The notes under the pieces are model-generated. The model did not search any database and was not told where the DNA came from. It saw only the letters and a program-made list of their open reading frames with translations. Below are positions 1 to 8,513 of a stretch of DNA of 34,602 nucleotides, piece after piece. Position 1 is the first letter of the stretch. Each line of letters begins with the position of its first letter. The DNA comes from Oscillospiraceae bacterium. GTDB lineage: Bacteria; Bacillota; Clostridia; Oscillospirales; UBA929. The DNA is taken from positions 1-34,602 of the forward strand of contig JAISCT010000025.1 in assembly GCA_031265355.1 (NCBI GenBank). Direction: 5' to 3'. The translations under genes and the position numbers were made by a program.

Positions 1-3000
1 AGGCCGCCCACATTCCCTACTATCAGCACCCTTGAGTGCTTCGGATACGTATTGTTCTCGTTGCTGGGCGGCGCACCAATCCCGGGCTCCGCGCTCCCGC
101 GGTGGTATGTCACCGTCACGGGCGCCGCCGCCGTCCACACCGCGTACACCGTCTTATCCGTCGCAATCTGCAGTATCTTTTCCACCACAGGTCCCGCCGG
201 GTTCTCCGACCAGCCGGCAAAGTCGTACCCGGTCACCAGCAGTCCGCCCACGTTCCCAGGCAGTTCCACATCTGTGTGCTTTAGGAAGCTCAGATATATC
301 GCGTACAGGTCGCCTTCCGGCACCGTGCCCCCTACTTGGACTCCGTCGCCGGGAACATTCGCCACGTACGTCACCGTCTGGTAGAGCAGCGGTCCTTCCG
401 ACCACGCCGGGTACAATGTGTAGTTCTGCGCGATGTCCGCAATCCGGCCGCTGCCGTCCGCCAAGATGGCAATCGTGCCGCCCTGCGTCAGCGCCCAGCC
501 CGCCACGTCTCTGCCGATTTGATAGAGCGGTTCGAAGCTCGGCGCCACGCCCGTGTTCGCGGACACCGTCACCGTCTCGTGTTTCCGATAGGTCCCGCCC
601 GCCGGCGCGTCGCCGCCGCTCGCGTCGCCGCGCCGGTATTCGACGGTGTATGTGAGCGGCTGCTGCGGATTGGCCGGGTCGCCCGGATCCCCTGTTCCCG
701 GTACGCCGTTCCATATCGCGTACACCGTCACATCCTCCGTGATGTCCGCTATCTGTGTGACCACTGCCGTCGGGCCCGGCTTCCGTGTCCATCCGCCAAA
801 GTCGTACCCCAGCACCACTAGGTCCGCCGCAGGCGCCGCCAGTGCCGCCGTTGTGTGAACCAGATGGCTCGTCGGGTTCGGCACATGCCCGCTCTTCTGC
901 TCCGCCCCACTCGGCAGATTCAGATCGTATGTCACCGTCACCCACGTCGTGTCCGTGCTGAACACCGCGTACAGTTCCTCATCCGCCTGAATGTCCCTCA
1001 GTACCCCGCTCGTCGCGTCGCCAGGTCTGAACTCCGGCGTCGTCGCACTCGCGCTCCTCGCCCAGCCCACAAATTCCTTGCCCGCCAACGTCAAGTTCCC
1101 CGTGTTCCCCAGTATCGTCACATCCGCATGCTTCAGATATGGGCTGTTGCTGTCTGTCGGCACTGTGCCGCCCGTCGCCGCGCCCGCGTAATATATCACA
1201 GAGTAACCGCCGGGCTTTGGGTCCTTGCGCCACATCGCGTTCAGTTCCTCATCCTTCGTGATGTCTACGATCTGGGTAATCACAGTGCTCTCGCCGACGC
1301 GCGCCCAGCCTATGAAATCGTACCCCAGCATCACCAGCGGCCCTGGGTTCTGTGTGTTGCCCGCACCCATGTTCCCCGCCAGCTGCACCGTCACGTGGCT
1401 GTCGTAACGATTGCCGTCAATGGGAACTCCGCCGCTTTTGTAGACGCCGGACTCCGGATCGTTTCTAAAATATTGCACCCCATAGTTCGCGGCATCCCCA
1501 AACACAGGATACAACCTCAGGTTCCCTTCTACGTTGTACAGGTCAGTGTTTGACAATGCATTCACGACACTGCCGCCCTCAGTGAAGGACCAACCCATGA
1601 ATTCATATCCATACTTCACCAGGCCGCCCAAGCCGCCCGCGCCCACATTCCCCAATATCCTCACCGTTGAATGTTTCGGATAGGGAGAATTCCCATCTTC
1701 GGGAGGCACGCCAATCCCAGGCTCCGCACTTCCACGGTAATATGTCACCGTGATGTCTGCCGCTGGTCTCCACACCGCGTACACCGTGGTGTCCGTCGCG
1801 ATCCGTAGGATCTTCTCCTCGGGCGCCACCGCATTCGGTGTCGTCGCCCAGCCGGCGAAGTCGTACCCCGTCACCACAAGCCCGTTTGTATTTCCGGGCA
1901 GTGTCACGTCGGAGAATTTCTCAGCTTCAGTAACATCCGGCACGGCGCCGCTCATCCGCACGCCATCCGCGGGCAGATTCGCGTCGTAGAACACCTTTAC
2001 GCGCTCCGCGCCCGTCCAAGTCGGATACAGATCCGCATCGACCTGTATCTCTTGAATCTGAGAGCCGACGGCGTGCTGGAGCGCGCCTCCGGATGTGCCG
2101 GACCAGCCCTCAAACTCGTACCCAATGCGGTACAACGGCGGCACTCCCACATTCCCGAGAATGGTAACATTCTCATTTATGAGATATTGCCTGCTGTCCG
2201 TCGGCGGTGCGCCGCCCGTCGCGTTGCCCGCGTGGTATGTCATCGTGACGGTGGTCGGCGGGTCGACGGGATTATCCTGCCAAATCGCATACACTTCCGT
2301 ATCCACCTGGATGCCATCGATTCGGGTGATGACACTCGTCGCCGGGGCATCCGGACTCAGCGCCCAACCCTTGAAGTTGTAGCCCAGCAGCTTCAGACCG
2401 CTGCCGTCTGCCAATGTGACATTCGTATATTTGGTATATGTCTCGGAAGCGGGAAATGCAGTACTGCCCGGCGCCTCTTGTGCCGGCTGACCGTTGTAAA
2501 CCGGCAGGTTCTGATTGTATTTCACTGTGACGTCCTCGGCCCACTTCACATAGAAGTCCAAATGGCCCGTCGTCACATCTTTGACTGTCACGTGCTCATC
2601 CTCGCCCACCGGCTGCGTAAGCGCCGCGTCTTTGTACCAGCCGTCGAACACGAAGGCCGGAAGCGTCGGCTCGGCTGGCGCCAAGATGATGTCCGGCGTC
2701 AGGATGGTATATGTCTCAGGATTGGGATGCGTGGCCTCCGCCGGTTCTAAGTTGTGATACGTGATGGTATACACATCCGGCGTGTCGCCATCGCCCCACA
2801 TGGCGTAGAAGTCCCTGGCGCCCGTCTCACCATCGGGAATCGCCGGAACGCCCGCCGGCACGGTGAGCTGGTTGTCTTCGTACCAGCCGGTAAAGGTGTA
2901 CCCCAAGCGCCCGCCGGCGGGTGTGAGCGTGACGGGCGTCGTGTTCCGGCTGTAACTCACGGGGTTCGTGTGCGTGCCCATGTCGCCGCCCACATTGTAG
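1..3000 (-). repeat. Array of InlB/Flg_new-like repeats with a six-unit higher-order period
   Basis: Within the giant surface gene, about 245-bp units encode about 80-residue modules. DNA similarity is highest between modules six units apart. The stretch around 76-260 matches 1711-1895 closely at an offset of about 1635 bp (545 residues), including shared text such as GSAEPGIG and YPKHS in the protein. Neighbouring units are much more diverged. This suggests that a block of six modules was duplicated as a unit after the individual modules had diverged. Confidence 0.8.
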
Positions 3001-6000
3001 TAGCTGATGACGTACTCCTCCGGCTCCCCGTAAGTGAAAACTACGCGCATGTCATCGCTCGCCGGCACTGCCACCGCGTATTGCCCATTTCCGAGAATCG
3101 TCACTCTGCCGCTGGTCGCGGCGGACAGCTCTTCCAAACTGTCCGCGGTGACATCCCACGAAACGCTCTCAGACGTATTGGGTGTCAAGACCGTTACTTC
3201 CGTGCCTTTGAGCGAGACACCGGTCAGCCAGTAGTCCCCAATGCGCTCGGCCGGCGCGCCGAACGTGTAGGGCTGCGGCGTAACGTTGTACATGGATGTG
3301 GGGCCAAACGTCGTCGGAGTCGGCGTGATGTCCGCGGGGAGCCCCTCGTACACCACCTGCATGGCGCCACGCTGGTAGGCCACCTGCGGAACCTCGAACA
3401 TACCTATCTTCGTCTGATTGTACACATTCGTATAAGCGGCATGCGTGACACCATTGGTCGTCAGTACCTGATTGGCGGAAGCGTTTGGGTTGCTCAGCCG
3501 CACGCGGTATTTCAGCGTCGCCTGTTCGCCGCCGATACCGCTGACCGAATCCCACACCAGCGCCGGGGTGCTGTCGAAGACGGTGTCTAAGATTGTCATG
3601 TTAACTTTGCCCTGCGACACCGTGACGTAGGACGTCACATTGAGTAAGTGCGTCGTCGGTATGGTCTGCCCATTGGTTCCCACAAAGTAGAACCCTTGCC
3701 CGACAGGATCGACCACCTCGCTCCTCTTGATCGTCGTGATGAGCGAGTCGCCAATGCTCTGGAAAACACCGTCCAGACTGGCGCTGTTGTTTGCGGTGGT
3801 GTAAAAACCCGCGTTCTGTATCTCCTGCAGCAACGCCGAAGCCGCCTGGCTGGTGCCGTAGCCAATGGTGATCAGGTTCGCGTTTTCCCCCTCGTTTTTA
3901 TAGGCGGTCGCCTCATTTCTCACCTCTTGCGCACCCGCCGTACCGCCCGTCGGCGCACCGTCCGTGAGCACGATCATATACTTGGTCGAAGCCGGGTTGT
4001 ACACCGTCCCCGTAGGGGTGTAGTAGCTGGTGGCAGTACCCGGGTGGAACAGCTCGGAACGGGAGAGACTCATCCCCCGCTGGATATACGTGGAGCCACC
4101 GCTGGTCATGCTGTCGATCGCAGCCACCAGCGCCGCCACATTGGCGGCGTTGCTCGTGCTGTTGTCCCGCACCACCCGGAGCGGAGACAAAATTCTGGTG
4201 CTGGTGTCGCTGGCGGAGGCAAACTGCACCACACCAACGCGGATGGTGCCCGTCAGCTGCGCGCTTTGAGACAACATATTCGTCAGATTCTTGGCCGCGT
4301 TCTTCACCGCGGTGCGCCCGGCAGAGCCCATGGAGCCGGAGTGGTCCAGCGCCATCATCACGTCCAGGTCGACAATGTTCTGCCCCGACTCGCCCGACAG
4401 CGACACCGTGATCTCCCATGTGTCGTCGTCCAGCCTCTGGGCTGTCTTGCTCAGTATTGGGTCCGGAGCCACCTGTACGAGCGGACGATAATATACCGTC
4501 GTCGAGTTCAGCTCCGCCGCCTCAATGTGCAGTGACGAAGGCTGCCCGTCGATCCGTTCATAGTTGCCAAGGCGCAACGGATAGAAGGACACGTTGCTGC
4601 CCAGTAAGGCCGTGCCCGTCTGCGGAAACGCATACCCCGCGGGGAAGAGCCCCTCCGCGGGCACCTCATCTCCGTTCTCCGTGATCACTTTGTAGTCGAT
4701 GGCATACGCGTACCAGTCGAAGACCGCGACAACCTTTCTCCCCAGGAAAGTAAAATATGTGGTGTTGACGGCGGTCGCGCCGGAATAGCCGCTCGCGCTC
4801 ACGCTGGAGAAAGAACTGTTGGCCGCCAATGTTCCCGTCACTGAGAAATTTGCTTTATTGGGATTTTCAAACTTCGTGCTCGGCGCCGCGTACGCCGAAC
4901 CCTCGGTGGGAACGACGGCGGCGGGCGCGGTCGCCCACATGCTCAGATTTCTTCCTGTAAACGAGAACGGCTTGCCGGCCGCAAAGGTAAACGCCCGCGC
5001 GCTCGCGTTGGCGCTGCTGTTGTAGACCAAGAAGGTATTGGGGTTATTGATGGTAAACGCGTATGGAGCGGCGCCCGCGGCGTACACCGCGGGGAGGCCG
5101 TTTGTGTTGGACTCCGCCGCCACAATGAAGTTGGCGCCGGCTCCCACTGTGACGGGGCCGTTTACGCGCAACGCGCCCGTGGAGGCAATATTGCCCGTCG
5201 TGCGCAGATCGAATGTGGCACCGGCGCCGACCACCAAGCCGGTCAGATTGCCGGACGTAAAGCGCTGGTTGCCCCGGTAGGTAAACGAAGCGTCGCTTTC
5301 TACCGTGATCCAAGGCGCCGCGACAAACAGACCTGTCGCACGGTAGTCGCGTATAGAAACGTCCGCGTCCGTACGCGCGGTGATTACCTCAAAACCGTCA
5401 AACATGGCGGACGACGTCGAGCTCACGTTTACGCGGGTGATGGATACCTGACCTTGGAAAAAGAGCTCGCCTTGGAGAAGATTGCTGCCGTTGTCCACCA
5501 CGTGGTCAGCGGACTCCGAACCGCTGGGCTGCGTAATCGTAATGTTCACCGGGTTGCGGCTGCCGTCTAAAATGACGTCCGACTCGCTGGAGAACGTCGC
5601 CAGCTGCGGCCCCACAAACGTCAGCCCGTCAAAGACCATCGTGATCACGCGGGTGCTGGTCGCGTTGAAGATTCCGGAATTGCTGAGAAGCGCCGGTACG
5701 TTCCAGTCACGGTAGGTGACCTGCGTCAGCGTGCTGTTTGCGGTGGTACCCGCAAACCGGATTATATTGTCACTTGCCCTGGTGCTGCTGAAAGAATGAC
5801 CCTTGGCGTCGACCATGAGCTCGGGGCTGACCCTGGTCGGAGGAACGGTGATTCTCGCGTCTGTGTTGCTGCTTCCCGTATATGAGAGGTTCGCGCCGAA
5901 CTCTATGTAAGAATACGCCGTGCTCTCCAGCGCCGCCTTCAGGGCCGCGTACGTGTAGACCACGACGGACTGACCCACAGCCTGGGGATTCACCGGATTC

Positions 6001-7007
6001 GCGATGGGCTCCACACCTGCCCAGCTGCCGGCCGGCGCGTCGAAATAAAAATCAACCGCGCTGCCTGCGATGTCGCCCACGTTCACCGTCCGCGCCTGCG
6101 CCGCACCCGACCGGCTCGTGTTCAGTGTCCAGGCGGCACTGATACCGGCTGCCAAGTAATAAGAAGCCGCATTGATCGCCGTGAGCTCGACCAGCTGCTC
6201 CGGCGTGAGGAACACCGTGTATACCGGAGCCGTCCCGCTGACGTTGCGGTAGAAGCTGACGTACACCCCGTTCTCCGGCGCGCGCTGCAACAGGTCCGCC
6301 GACACAAAGTAAAAAGCGAGTTCTTTGTCTTCGTCGAAAAGAAGCTCATAGACGCCGAGCACCGTACCGGACCGCTCGTCGTCCGCCTCATAGCCAAGCA
6401 GACTGTACTCCGTCTCCGGGTCGAGGTCTTTCACATTGACGGACTCGGTCGCGCCCCGCGCCCCTGTCAGCGTCTTGGTGAAGACCAATGTGTCTTCCAG
6501 CGCGCCGATTTCTTCGTTTTGAGAAGTTATGTACCAGCGGGCCGTGACTGTCACCGTGTCGGCCGGCGTTTCGGCTTCGGCGGGCTCGCCCGCCTCGACA
6601 GGCTCCGTCTCGCTTTCGACAGGTTCCGTTTCCTCTTCGACAGGCTCCGTTTCAAGAGGCTCTGTCTCAACCGTGCCCTCGGCCGCCTCGCCGCCCTCGG
6701 TACCTTCCGTACCTTCAGCAGGCGCAACGTCCTCGGCAGGCGTCCGGCTCTCGTCGCCTTCGACACCCTCGGTGCTCGCGGGCGGCGTCTGGTCCTCTTC
6801 CTCCGGACTGTCCTCTCCGGACTGTGTCACGCCCGCGTCCACCCCGATGTCTGTCCCGTCGGAAAGAATCTCCGACCCGGACTCGTCGGGCGCCGCCAAC
6901 GCCACCTGGGCCAGCGGCGTCGCAAAGAAAGTGAGAATCATGACAAAGGCCATGACCCACGCTGTCAATTTCCTTACACGCCCAAAGCTCGTATTCCGGT
7001 TACCCAT
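1..7007 (-). CDS. Giant secreted surface protein with VWA domain and InlB/Flg_new-like repeats (3' end outside window)
   Basis: The frame is open from the ATG at 7007 to the window edge, giving at least 2335 residues with no stop. The start is preceded by AGGAG 11 nt upstream. Residues 1-39 form a signal peptide (basic n-region, hydrophobic core, cleavage near ALA-AP). Residues 40-145 are Glu/Pro/Thr-rich with tandem ETEPVE-type units. Residues of about 345-780 are Ser/Thr/Asn-rich and look like a beta-helix adhesin region. A VWA domain spans about 880-1100, with MIDAS DHSGS starting at D888 and a later TDGAPTGG. From about 1336 to the edge there are eleven full repeats of about 80 residues and one partial, each with a GY-F-GW core and ending Y-A/P-W/F, as in Listeria-Bacteroides repeat domains. 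It is likely a wall-attached adhesin. The anchor (LPXTG or other) would lie beyond the edge and cannot be seen. Ligand unknown. Confidence 0.9.
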   Translation of the reverse strand, partial: MGNRNTSFGRVRKLTAWVMAFVMILTFFATPLAQVALAAPDESGSEILSDGTDIGVDAGVTQSGEDSPEEEDQTPPASTEGVEGDESRTPAEDVAPAEGTEGTEGGEAAEGTVETEPLETEPVEEETEPVESETEPVEAGEPAEAETPADTVTVTARWYITSQNEEIGALEDTLVFTKTLTGARGATESVNVKDLDPETEYSLLGYEADDERSGTVLGVYELLFDEDKELAFYFVSADLLQRAPENGVYVSFYRNVSGTAPVYTVFLTPEQLVELTAINAASYYLAAGISAAWTLNTSRSGAAQARTVNVGDIAGSAVDFYFDAPAGSWAGVEPIANPVNPQAVGQSVVVYTYAALKAALESTAYSYIEFGANLSYTGSSNTDARITVPPTRVSPELMVDAKGHSFSSTRASDNIIRFAGTTANSTLTQVTYRDWNVPALLSNSGIFNATSTRVITMVFDGLTFVGPQLATFSSESDVILDGSRNPVNITITQPSGSESADHVVDNGSNLLQGELFFQGQVSITRVNVSSTSSAMFDGFEVITARTDADVSIRDYRATGLFVAAPWITVESDASFTYRGNQRFTSGNLTGLVVGAGATFDLRTTGNIASTGALRVNGPVTVGAGANFIVAAESNTNGLPAVYAAGAAPYAFTINNPNTFLVYNSSANASARAFTFAAGKPFSFTGRNLSMWATAPAAVVPTEGSAYAAPSTKFENPNKANFSVTGTLAANSSFSSVSASGYSGATAVNTTYFTFLGRKVVAVFDWYAYAIDYKVITENGDEVPAEGLFPAGYAFPQTGTALLGSNVSFYPLRLGNYERIDGQPSSLHIEAAELNSTTVYYRPLVQVAPDPILSKTAQRLDDDTWEITVSLSGESGQNIVDLDVMMALDHSGSMGSAGRTAVKNAAKNLTNMLSQSAQLTGTIRVGVVQFASASDTSTRILSPLRVVRDNSTSNAANVAALVAAIDSMTSGGSTYIQRGMSLSRSELFHPGTATSYYTPTGTVYNPASTKYMIVLTDGAPTGGTAGAQEVRNEATAYKNEGENANLITIGYGTSQAASALLQEIQNAGFYTTANNSASLDGVFQSIGDSLITTIKRSEVVDPVGQGFYFVGTNGQTIPTTHLLNVTSYVTVSQGKVNMTILDTVFDSTPALVWDSVSGIGGEQATLKYRVRLSNPNASANQVLTTNGVTHAAYTNVYNQTKIGMFEVPQVAYQRGAMQVVYEGLPADITPTPTTFGPTSMYNVTPQPYTFGAPAERIGDYWLTGVSLKGTEVTVLTPNTSESVSWDVTADSLEELSAATSGRVTILGNGQYAVAVPASDDMRVVFTYGEPEEYVISYYNVGGDMGTHTNPVSYSRNTTPVTLTPAGGRLGYTFTGWYEDNQLTVPAGVPAIPDGETGARDFYAMWGDGDTPDVYTITYHNLEPAEATHPNPETYTILTPDIILAPAEPTLPAFVFDGWYKDAALTQPVGEDEHVTVKDVTTGHLDFYVKWAEDVTVKYNQNLPVYNGQPAQEAPGSTAFPASETYTKYTNVTLADGSGLKLLGYNFKGWALSPDAPATSVITRIDGIQVDTEVYAIWQDNPVDPPTTVTMTYHAGNATGGAPPTDSRQYLINENVTILGNVGVPPLYRIGYEFEGWSGTSGGALQHAVGSQIQEIQVDADLYPTWTGAERVKVFYDANLPADGVRMSGAVPDVTEAEKFSDVTLPGNTNGLVVTGYDFAGWATTPNAVAPEEKILRIATDTTVYAVWRPAADITVTYYRGSAEPGIGVPPEDGNSPYPKHSTVRILGNVGAGGLGGLVKYGYEFMGWSFTEGGSVVNALSNTDLYNVEGNLRLYPVFGDAANYGVQYFRNDPESGVYKSGGVPIDGNRYDSHVTVQLAGNMGAGNTQNPGPLVMLGYDFIGWARVGESTVITQIVDITKDEELNAMWRKDPKPGGYSVIYYAGAATGGTVPTDSNSPYLKHADVTILGNTGNLTLAGKEFVGWARSASATTPEFRPGDATSGVLRDIQADEELYAVFSTDTTWVTVTYDLNLPSGAEQKSGHVPNPTSHLVHTTAALAAPAADLVVLGYDFGGWTRKPGPTAVVTQIADITEDVTVYAIWNGVPGTGDPGDPANPQQPLTYTVEYRRGDASGGDAPAGGTYRKHETVTVSANTGVAPSFEPLYQIGRDVAGWALTQGGTIAILADGSGRIADIAQNYTLYPAWSEGPLLYQTVTYVANVPGDGVQVGGTVPEGDLYAIYLSFLKHTDVELPGNVGGLLVTGYDFAGWSENPAGPVVEKILQIATDKTVYAVWTAAAPVTVTYHRGSAEPGIGAPPSNENNTYPKHSRVLIVGNVGG

Positions 7008-7150
7008 CTGAACTCACGCTCCTCATGAATTTAGCCAACACACCGCGTTTCCATGACCGCGGATGTATTCGTTAATTTTGGGAATTCTTTTTCTTTACGT
7101 GACAACACGCACGCCGCCCCTCTCTGGGCTTGCGCGCATTTCACGCGCCC

Positions 7151-7179
7151 ATTGTACCAGACTCTTTGCCGTTTGTAAA
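7151..7179 (-). promoter_or_regulatory. Sigma-70/A-type promoter of the giant surface gene
   Basis: On the minus strand a TTTACA -35 box (7179-7174) and a TACAAT -10 box (7156-7151) are separated by exactly 17 bp. Transcription would start near 7145, leaving a leader of about 138 nt before the ATG at 7007. Confidence 0.75.
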
Positions 7180-7871
7180 TATTTTTTTGCGGTATTTTCT
7201 CAATCTTTTTTTGCACTTTATCACGATGCCCTGGCCAACCGGCCTTTACCCGCGCCCCATCGGAGTCGCCAATCACTTCTGTCACAATGGTTTGATGGTT
7301 TTATGGAAACTTATGCATCGCACCGAGAACTGTTTTCGCAATCGGGCGCCGCCCAGGACGAATTCCACGCCCCCATGTGATAGTCTTATCGATGATAGGC
7401 TTATTATAATCCCTGTCTGCGCATTTTTCTACTACCTTTATGGGTCGTTTTGAGACTTTTTCTTTACTTTTTCCCATTTTTCTCTATTTTTTTATCCAAA
7501 GCAATCCAATATTCACTACTTCTTTCCTTTTCCCACTGGCCGCCTTTTTCCCACTGGCCGCCGCGCCACGCGGATGGAGGCCTTCCGAAGCGCCGTCGCC
7601 GGCTCATGCGCAATGTGTATATTTCCCCCATTTCTCATGGGTTTTTCTTCATTCTCATTTTTAACAATTCCTTTATTTTACTATTTTTCTATTTATATCC
7701 ATTTTTGACGCGCGGATAAACAACCCTCGCGCGGGGGTGTCGCGACGTCTTTTGCGACTTCCTTTTTATTGGTTCTTTTGTGCGGGAATTTTTGGATTCT
7801 CCAAATGGCCGCCGCGCCCTCCTTTCGGGGGCGGCGGCGGCGTGTTCAGCCCTCAAAAGAACCCCCGTGGT

Positions 7872-7890
7872 GTAAAGTGTTTTTACTTGT
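7872..7890. repeat. Imperfect GTAAAGT palindrome, first copy
   Basis: GTAAAGTG, TTTT, TACTTGTC: an imperfect inverted repeat. It matches the perfect palindrome at 8098-8117 and sits at the end of the first of two diverged units. It could be a protein-binding site or part of a degenerate mobile element. Confidence 0.45.
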
Positions 7891-8097
7891 CGTTTTTTGC
7901 GTCACCCCGTGTGCGCCCCGACCGCCGCGCGGGCACGGCTCCGGACCCCCGGCTGCGGCGCCTCTTTTGCCTTCCATTTCTTGATTCTCTTGTGTTGGAA
8001 TTTTTATCCTCGTTTCTTCGCAAAACCGCACGCCCTGCTCTGCTCTCCCCTGCTCTGTCCACGGCACTGCCGCCGTCTGTCCGCACCGCGAAAATAT

Positions 8098-8117
8098 GTA
8101 AAGTATTTTTACTTTAC
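8098..8117. repeat. Perfect GTAAAGTA palindrome
   Basis: GTAAAGTA at 8098-8105 and TACTTTAC at 8110-8117 form a perfect 8-bp inverted repeat around TTTT. The second, better copy of the motif at 7872. No T-tail follows, so it is not a standard terminator. Confidence 0.55.
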
Positions 8118-8139
8118 ACCTCCCCCGCCGACGGCAGGA

Positions 8140-8340
8140 TTGACAATGGATAATTGACAGTTGATAATTGACAGTTGATAATTGCTTCCCATTTGTGAGC
8201 AATCCATCCATTCGCTTCTCCGGTGGATGGATGGATTGCTATTATATAAGGTATCCCTCCGGACAATCGTCAATTGTCAATTCTCCATTATCAATTATCC
8301 ATTATATAAGGTATCTCCCCGGACAACCGTCAAGCGTCAA
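8140..8340. repeat. Composite repeat block: 14-bp tandem, strong hairpin, 60-bp direct repeat
   Basis: Three tandem 14-bp units of the form TTGACAGTTGATAA occupy 8140-8181. A perfect 14-bp inverted repeat follows (AGCAATCCATCCAT at 8198-8211 and its complement at 8227-8240, 15-nt loop). Then a direct repeat beginning ATTATATAAGGTATC starts at 8241 and again at 8301, a 60-bp period. Between the two, sequence complementary in style to the 14-bp units (TTGTCAATT, TTATCAATTATCC) occurs, so the block has inverted arms. It looks like a MITE- or REP-like relic or a low-complexity expansion. Confidence 0.65.
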
Positions 8341-8396
8341 CTATCCGCTGTTTTTGGTGATATCGCTGTTTTCATAGGTCCGGAGGGCAAAAGGGT

Positions 8397-8424
8397 TTCG
8401 ACAGAAACGAAATTGTGATATACT
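8397..8424 (+). promoter_or_regulatory. Probable promoter of ahcY-metK
   Basis: TATACT at 8419-8424 is a good -10 box. TTCGAC at 8397-8402 is a moderate -35 box, 16 bp upstream. Transcription would start near 8431 and give a leader of about 83 nt before the ahcY ATG at 8514. Confidence 0.5.
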
Positions 8425-8449
8425 TATCCGACCAGATCTTTTGCGGACA

Positions 8450-8506
8450 GCCGGGCGGCGGAACGCCGCTCCTACAGGCAACTGCCAACCGGCAAGCAAT
8501 TGGAGG
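8450..8506 (+). promoter_or_regulatory. Structured ahcY leader, candidate three-way-junction RNA
   Basis: The short leader can fold as an outer helix GCCGG (8450-8454) with CCGGC (8489-8493). This encloses a hairpin GCGGCG (8455-8460) with CGCCGC (8464-8469) and a small hairpin GGC (8477-8479) with GCC (8484-8486). An alternative hairpin TGCC (8483-8486) with GGCA (8491-8494) would disrupt both the outer helix and the small one. The Shine-Dalgarno (TTGGAGG) follows at once. It does not match the SAM-I or SAH riboswitch consensus I know. It could be a metabolite-sensing element or only GC-rich coincidence. Confidence 0.3.
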
Positions 8507-8513
8507 TGTTTTT

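Larger units (their letters stand above)
7180..8139. other. Gene-free divergent spacer, T-rich with GC-rich blocks and short repeats
   Basis: No credible gene is seen. Open frames here encode only Phe/Leu-rich or Arg/Pro-rich shadow peptides without ribosome binding sites. The plus strand is strongly pyrimidine-biased. A 17-bp tandem repeat, TTTTCCCACTGGCCGCC, lies at about 7528-7562. From about 7750 to 8117 there are two diverged copies of a unit of about 220 bp. Each runs from a TTTTGC-CTTCC tract through GGAATTTTT to a GTAAAGT-type palindrome. Confidence 0.5.

Noticed and set aside
1..3000. Regular repeats that could suggest a CRISPR array or satellite DNA.
   Set aside because: The repeats are translated without a stop into diverged GW-type protein modules, and there are no short identical repeats with unique spacers.
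32..4535. Several long plus-strand open frames (for example 2052-2750, 2754-3590, 3648-4535).
   Set aside because: They lie opposite the giant surface gene in high-GC DNA, encode Arg/His-rich low-complexity sequence, lack ribosome sites and match no family.
7063..8157. Short Phe/Leu-rich and Arg/Pro-rich open frames in the 7.0-8.2 kb spacer as small membrane proteins.
   Set aside because: They are artefacts of T-rich and GC-rich tracts, overlap each other in several frames and have no ribosome site.
8431..8513. A known SAM-I, SAM-II or SAH riboswitch before ahcY.
   Set aside because: The conserved cores of those classes are not found by eye; only an unclassified fold is proposed.
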